This document shows, piece after piece, positions 4,746 through 6,442 of a stretch of 6,442 nucleotides of DNA. Source of the DNA: Bacteroides sp. (GTDB taxonomy: Bacteria > Bacteroidota > Bacteroidia > Bacteroidales > Muribaculaceae). The notes beneath the pieces were generated by a model. The model saw nothing but the letters and a program-made list of their open reading frames with translations. It did no database searches and was not told the DNA's origin. Every line of letters starts with the position of its first letter. Position 1 is the stretch's first letter. The position numbers were made by a program, and so were the translations under genes. The DNA lies in assembly GCA_014801655.1 (NCBI GenBank), contig JAAVDT010000005.1, positions 10,881-17,322 of the forward strand, read 5' to 3'.

Positions 4746-6227
4746 TTGAAACGCTCATCGAAAATACGCCACATCAATTACTCGCTGATTTTCCGCATCA
4801 TCGGGTGGCTTCTGATGATTGAGGCCGGATTCATGGCTCTGCCTATGCTCGGCGCCCGCTACTGGGGCGAGCAGACTGACTTCATTGCCTTTGCCATTGC
4901 TGCCGGAGCAACTTTGGGCGGGGGCGCGATACTGACTTTCGGTCTGCCGTCGCATCGCCATGACATGGGCAAGCATGAGGGCTTTCTGCTGACGGCTTTG
5001 GTCTGGATTGTGTTTTCGCTTTTCGGCATGATTCCGTTTATCATCGGATCCACACATATGAACGTTTCGGCTTCTTTCTTTGAATCGATGTCGGGGTTCA
5101 CCACCACCGGATGCTCGTCGCTCCCCTCCGTGGAGGTCTTTTCGCGATCGCTAAACCTCTGGCGCACACTGATGCAATGGATCGGAGGCATGGGTATCAT
5201 TCTCTTTACATTGGCGGTGATTCCGATGCTCAACCATTCGGGGGGCATGGCGATGTTTAACGCCGAGGTGACGGGCATCACCCACGACAAACTGCGTCCG
5301 CGCGTCAGCCAGACGGCGATGAGTCTATGGGGAATGTATTTCGCTCTGACGGCGGCTCTTGTGGGACTGCTGTGGGCGGGCCCGATGAATCTGCTCGACA
5401 GTGTGTGCCACGCATTTTCAACGGTGTCGACCGGTGGCTTCTCAACCCATGACGACAGTATCGGGTTCTATCAGTCTGACTATGTTGTAGTGGTCATCAC
5501 CATCTTCATGTTTCTCGGTGGCACGAGCTTTTCGCTGCTCTATAAGGCGCTCCACGGTCAGCGCCGATCGCTGCGCGACAATGATGTGTTTCGCGCCTAT
5601 GTTGCCATCATTCTGCTGAGTACCATAGCGATAGTGGTCAATCAGGCATTGCTTGGCGAAATCGGCGACTGGCGCGACGCCACCATCTATCCGCTCTTTC
5701 AGGTCATCTCCTCGCTGACCTCTACCGGGCTTTCAATCTGCTCGATGCAGCATTGGAATTCATTCATTCTGCTGCTGTTGTTGCTGCTGATGTTTTCGGG
5801 AGCCTGCGCCGGGTCGACCAGCGGGGGTGCGAAGATTGACCGCATGCTCGTGCTCTACAAAAACTCGCGCAATGAACTGTACAGATCGCTTCATCCCAAC
5901 GCCATCACGCGCGTGCGCATAAATTCAAAAGTGATGTCGCCCGACATCGTGGCCAAAGTGGTGGCTTTTCTTTGCTTCTTTGCAATGGTGATTGTTGGCG
6001 GTGCCATATTGCTGACCATGCTCGGTGTGCCGCTGCTTGAGAGCTTCTTCGCCTCAATGTCGGCCGTGACCAATAGCGGCTATGACTCCGACGTGATCGG
6101 TCAGTCGCAGGCGTTCGTGACCGTGCCTTCGGCCGGTCACTGGATTCTATCAGCGCTGATGCTGATCGGACGTCTTGAACTTTTCACTGTTTTGATTTTG
6201 ATAACTCCCTCTTTTTGGCGGAAATAG
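4746..6227 (+). CDS. trkH: Trk system K+ uptake protein TrkH (pore subunit)
   Basis: Inner-membrane K+ translocating subunit; 493 aa, close to the usual 480-500. It has the four membrane-pore-membrane repeats of the TrkH/TrkG/KtrB superfamily preceded by an N-terminal hydrophobic pair. The four selectivity-filter loops are visible: GFTTTGCSS (117-125), STVSTGGFS (225-233), SLTSTGLS (323-330) and AVTNSGYD (440-447), each with its conserved filter Gly (G122, G230, G328, G445). Other family signatures are QWIGGMGI (144-151), the intramembrane loop GACAGSTSGGAK (352-363) and the C-terminal GRLELFTVL (475-483). There is no ATG near the expected N-terminus. The frame is open back to 4710, and TTG at 4746 is the only common start codon placing INYSLIFRIIG at residues 10-20, where relatives begin. 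The next ATG (4815, M24) would cut into the first helix. It probably works with the TrkA encoded just upstream. Confidence 0.96.
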   Translation: MKRSSKIRHINYSLIFRIIGWLLMIEAGFMALPMLGARYWGEQTDFIAFAIAAGATLGGGAILTFGLPSHRHDMGKHEGFLLTALVWIVFSLFGMIPFIIGSTHMNVSASFFESMSGFTTTGCSSLPSVEVFSRSLNLWRTLMQWIGGMGIILFTLAVIPMLNHSGGMAMFNAEVTGITHDKLRPRVSQTAMSLWGMYFALTAALVGLLWAGPMNLLDSVCHAFSTVSTGGFSTHDDSIGFYQSDYVVVVITIFMFLGGTSFSLLYKALHGQRRSLRDNDVFRAYVAIILLSTIAIVVNQALLGEIGDWRDATIYPLFQVISSLTSTGLSICSMQHWNSFILLLLLLLMFSGACAGSTSGGAKIDRMLVLYKNSRNELYRSLHPNAITRVRINSKVMSPDIVAKVVAFLCFFAMVIVGGAILLTMLGVPLLESFFASMSAVTNSGYDSDVIGQSQAFVTVPSAGHWILSALMLIGRLELFTVLILITPSFWRK

Positions 6228-6248
6228 GCTGAGCTTTTTGAAGGTCGG

Positions 6249-6335
6249 TTAAAGTCAATTAAGGACTCTTAAGGAGCTTAGGGACTTTTAGGGAACTTAA
6301 GGATTCTTAGGGAACTTAAGGACTCTTTGGGAGTC
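6249..6335 (+). repeat. TTAAGGA-type repeat array downstream of trkH, nine units
   Basis: Nine consecutive units with TTAAGGA or TTAGGGA cores: TTAAAGTCAA, TTAAGGACTC, TTAAGGAGC, TTAGGGACTT, TTAGGGAAC, TTAAGGATTC, TTAGGGAAC, TTAAGGACTC and TTTGGGAGTC. Lengths are 10, 10, 9, 10, 9, 10, 9, 10 and 10 bp, giving an alternating 19-bp higher-order period close to two helical turns. The 9-bp units end in AGC or AAC and the 10-bp units mostly in CTC, TTC or CTT, so the array looks built by duplicating 19-bp pairs. Same family and strand as the array before trkH. Function unknown. Confidence 0.9.
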
Positions 6336-6337
6336 TT
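6319..6337 (+). terminator. Weak hairpin at the end of the downstream repeat array
   Basis: GACTC (6321-6325) pairs with GAGTC (6331-6335) across TTTGG, with a possible G-U and A-U pair added outside. It lies about 90 nt after the trkH stop and before the next promoter, where a terminator is expected. Only TT follows, not a T-run, so intrinsic termination is doubtful. Confidence 0.2.
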
Positions 6338-6376
6338 GGGCGCATAGTAAAAAAGCTGTGTTTAGCTAGAACTTCT

Positions 6377-6384
6377 TATCTTTG
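6377..6384 (+). promoter_or_regulatory. Bacteroidetes-type -7 box for the gene starting at 6403
   Basis: TATCTTTG matches TAnnTTTG exactly and is followed by an A-rich stretch (6386-6393). There is no clean TTTG -33 box at the usual distance; the nearest, TGTGTTT around 6357-6363, is close in spacing but weak. Transcription would begin about 6390, leaving a very short A-rich leader before the ATG at 6403. This separates the following gene from the trk cluster. Confidence 0.6.
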
Positions 6385-6402
6385 CAAAAAAAATAGTTTG
6401 CA

Positions 6403-6442
6403 ATGGAGAAGAACCCATACATAGAGCTGGCAGAATGTCTGC
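6403..6442 (+). CDS. Start of an unidentified gene (3' end outside window)
   Basis: Only 13 codons are visible, reading MEKNPYIELAECL. The start is preceded by an A-rich leader and a good -7 box at 6377-6384, the normal arrangement in Bacteroidetes, so it is likely a real gene start. Too little sequence is present to assign a family. Confidence 0.6.
   Translation, partial: MEKNPYIELAECL

Overview
The window looks like chromosomal DNA from the order Bacteroidales. Muribaculaceae is my best guess, from the character of the Dxs protein, a GC content that looks like roughly mid-50s % by eye, and the Bacteroidetes-type -7 boxes (TAnnTTTG) in front of two genes. The family assignment is inference; the order is better supported. 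All genes are on the + strand.

Layout. Bases 1-525 hold the 3' part of an uncharacterised gene whose reading frame is open to the left edge. Bases 526-970 are a 445-bp non-coding, repeat-rich region: five 12-bp tandem units (542-601), a possible scrap of an ATPase/winged-helix regulator gene, a nested palindromic REP/MITE-like element (644-822) with a perfect 27-bp inverted repeat inside it, and a likely promoter (882-915). Then comes a gene cluster: a 62-aa two-helix membrane protein (971-1159) overlapping by ATGA with dxs (1156-3135), followed by trkA (3315-4649), trkH (4746-6227), and the first codons of another gene (6403 onward) behind its own promoter.

How the genes work together. Dxs makes 1-deoxy-D-xylulose 5-phosphate for the MEP isoprenoid pathway and for thiamine and pyridoxal cofactors. 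TrkA and TrkH form a Trk/Ktr-type K+ uptake system: TrkH is the membrane pore and TrkA the nucleotide-binding regulatory ring. The small membrane protein is of unknown function but is translationally linked to dxs.

Main observation. The dxs-trkA spacer is almost wholly a 183-bp fold-back (MITE-like) element, 3125-3307, with 19-bp terminal inverted repeats differing at one position and flanked by a TAA direct repeat. Removing the element and one TAA in silico makes dxs end in a TGA that overlaps the trkA ATG as ATGA, the same junction seen between the small gene and dxs. The element therefore appears to have landed in a tightly coupled operon, supplied a new stop codon and last two residues to Dxs, and separated trkA from it. 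Secondly, trkH is bracketed by two arrays of a degenerate TTAAGGA repeat with alternating 9/10-bp spacing. No CRISPR array, tRNA, rRNA or defence system was found.
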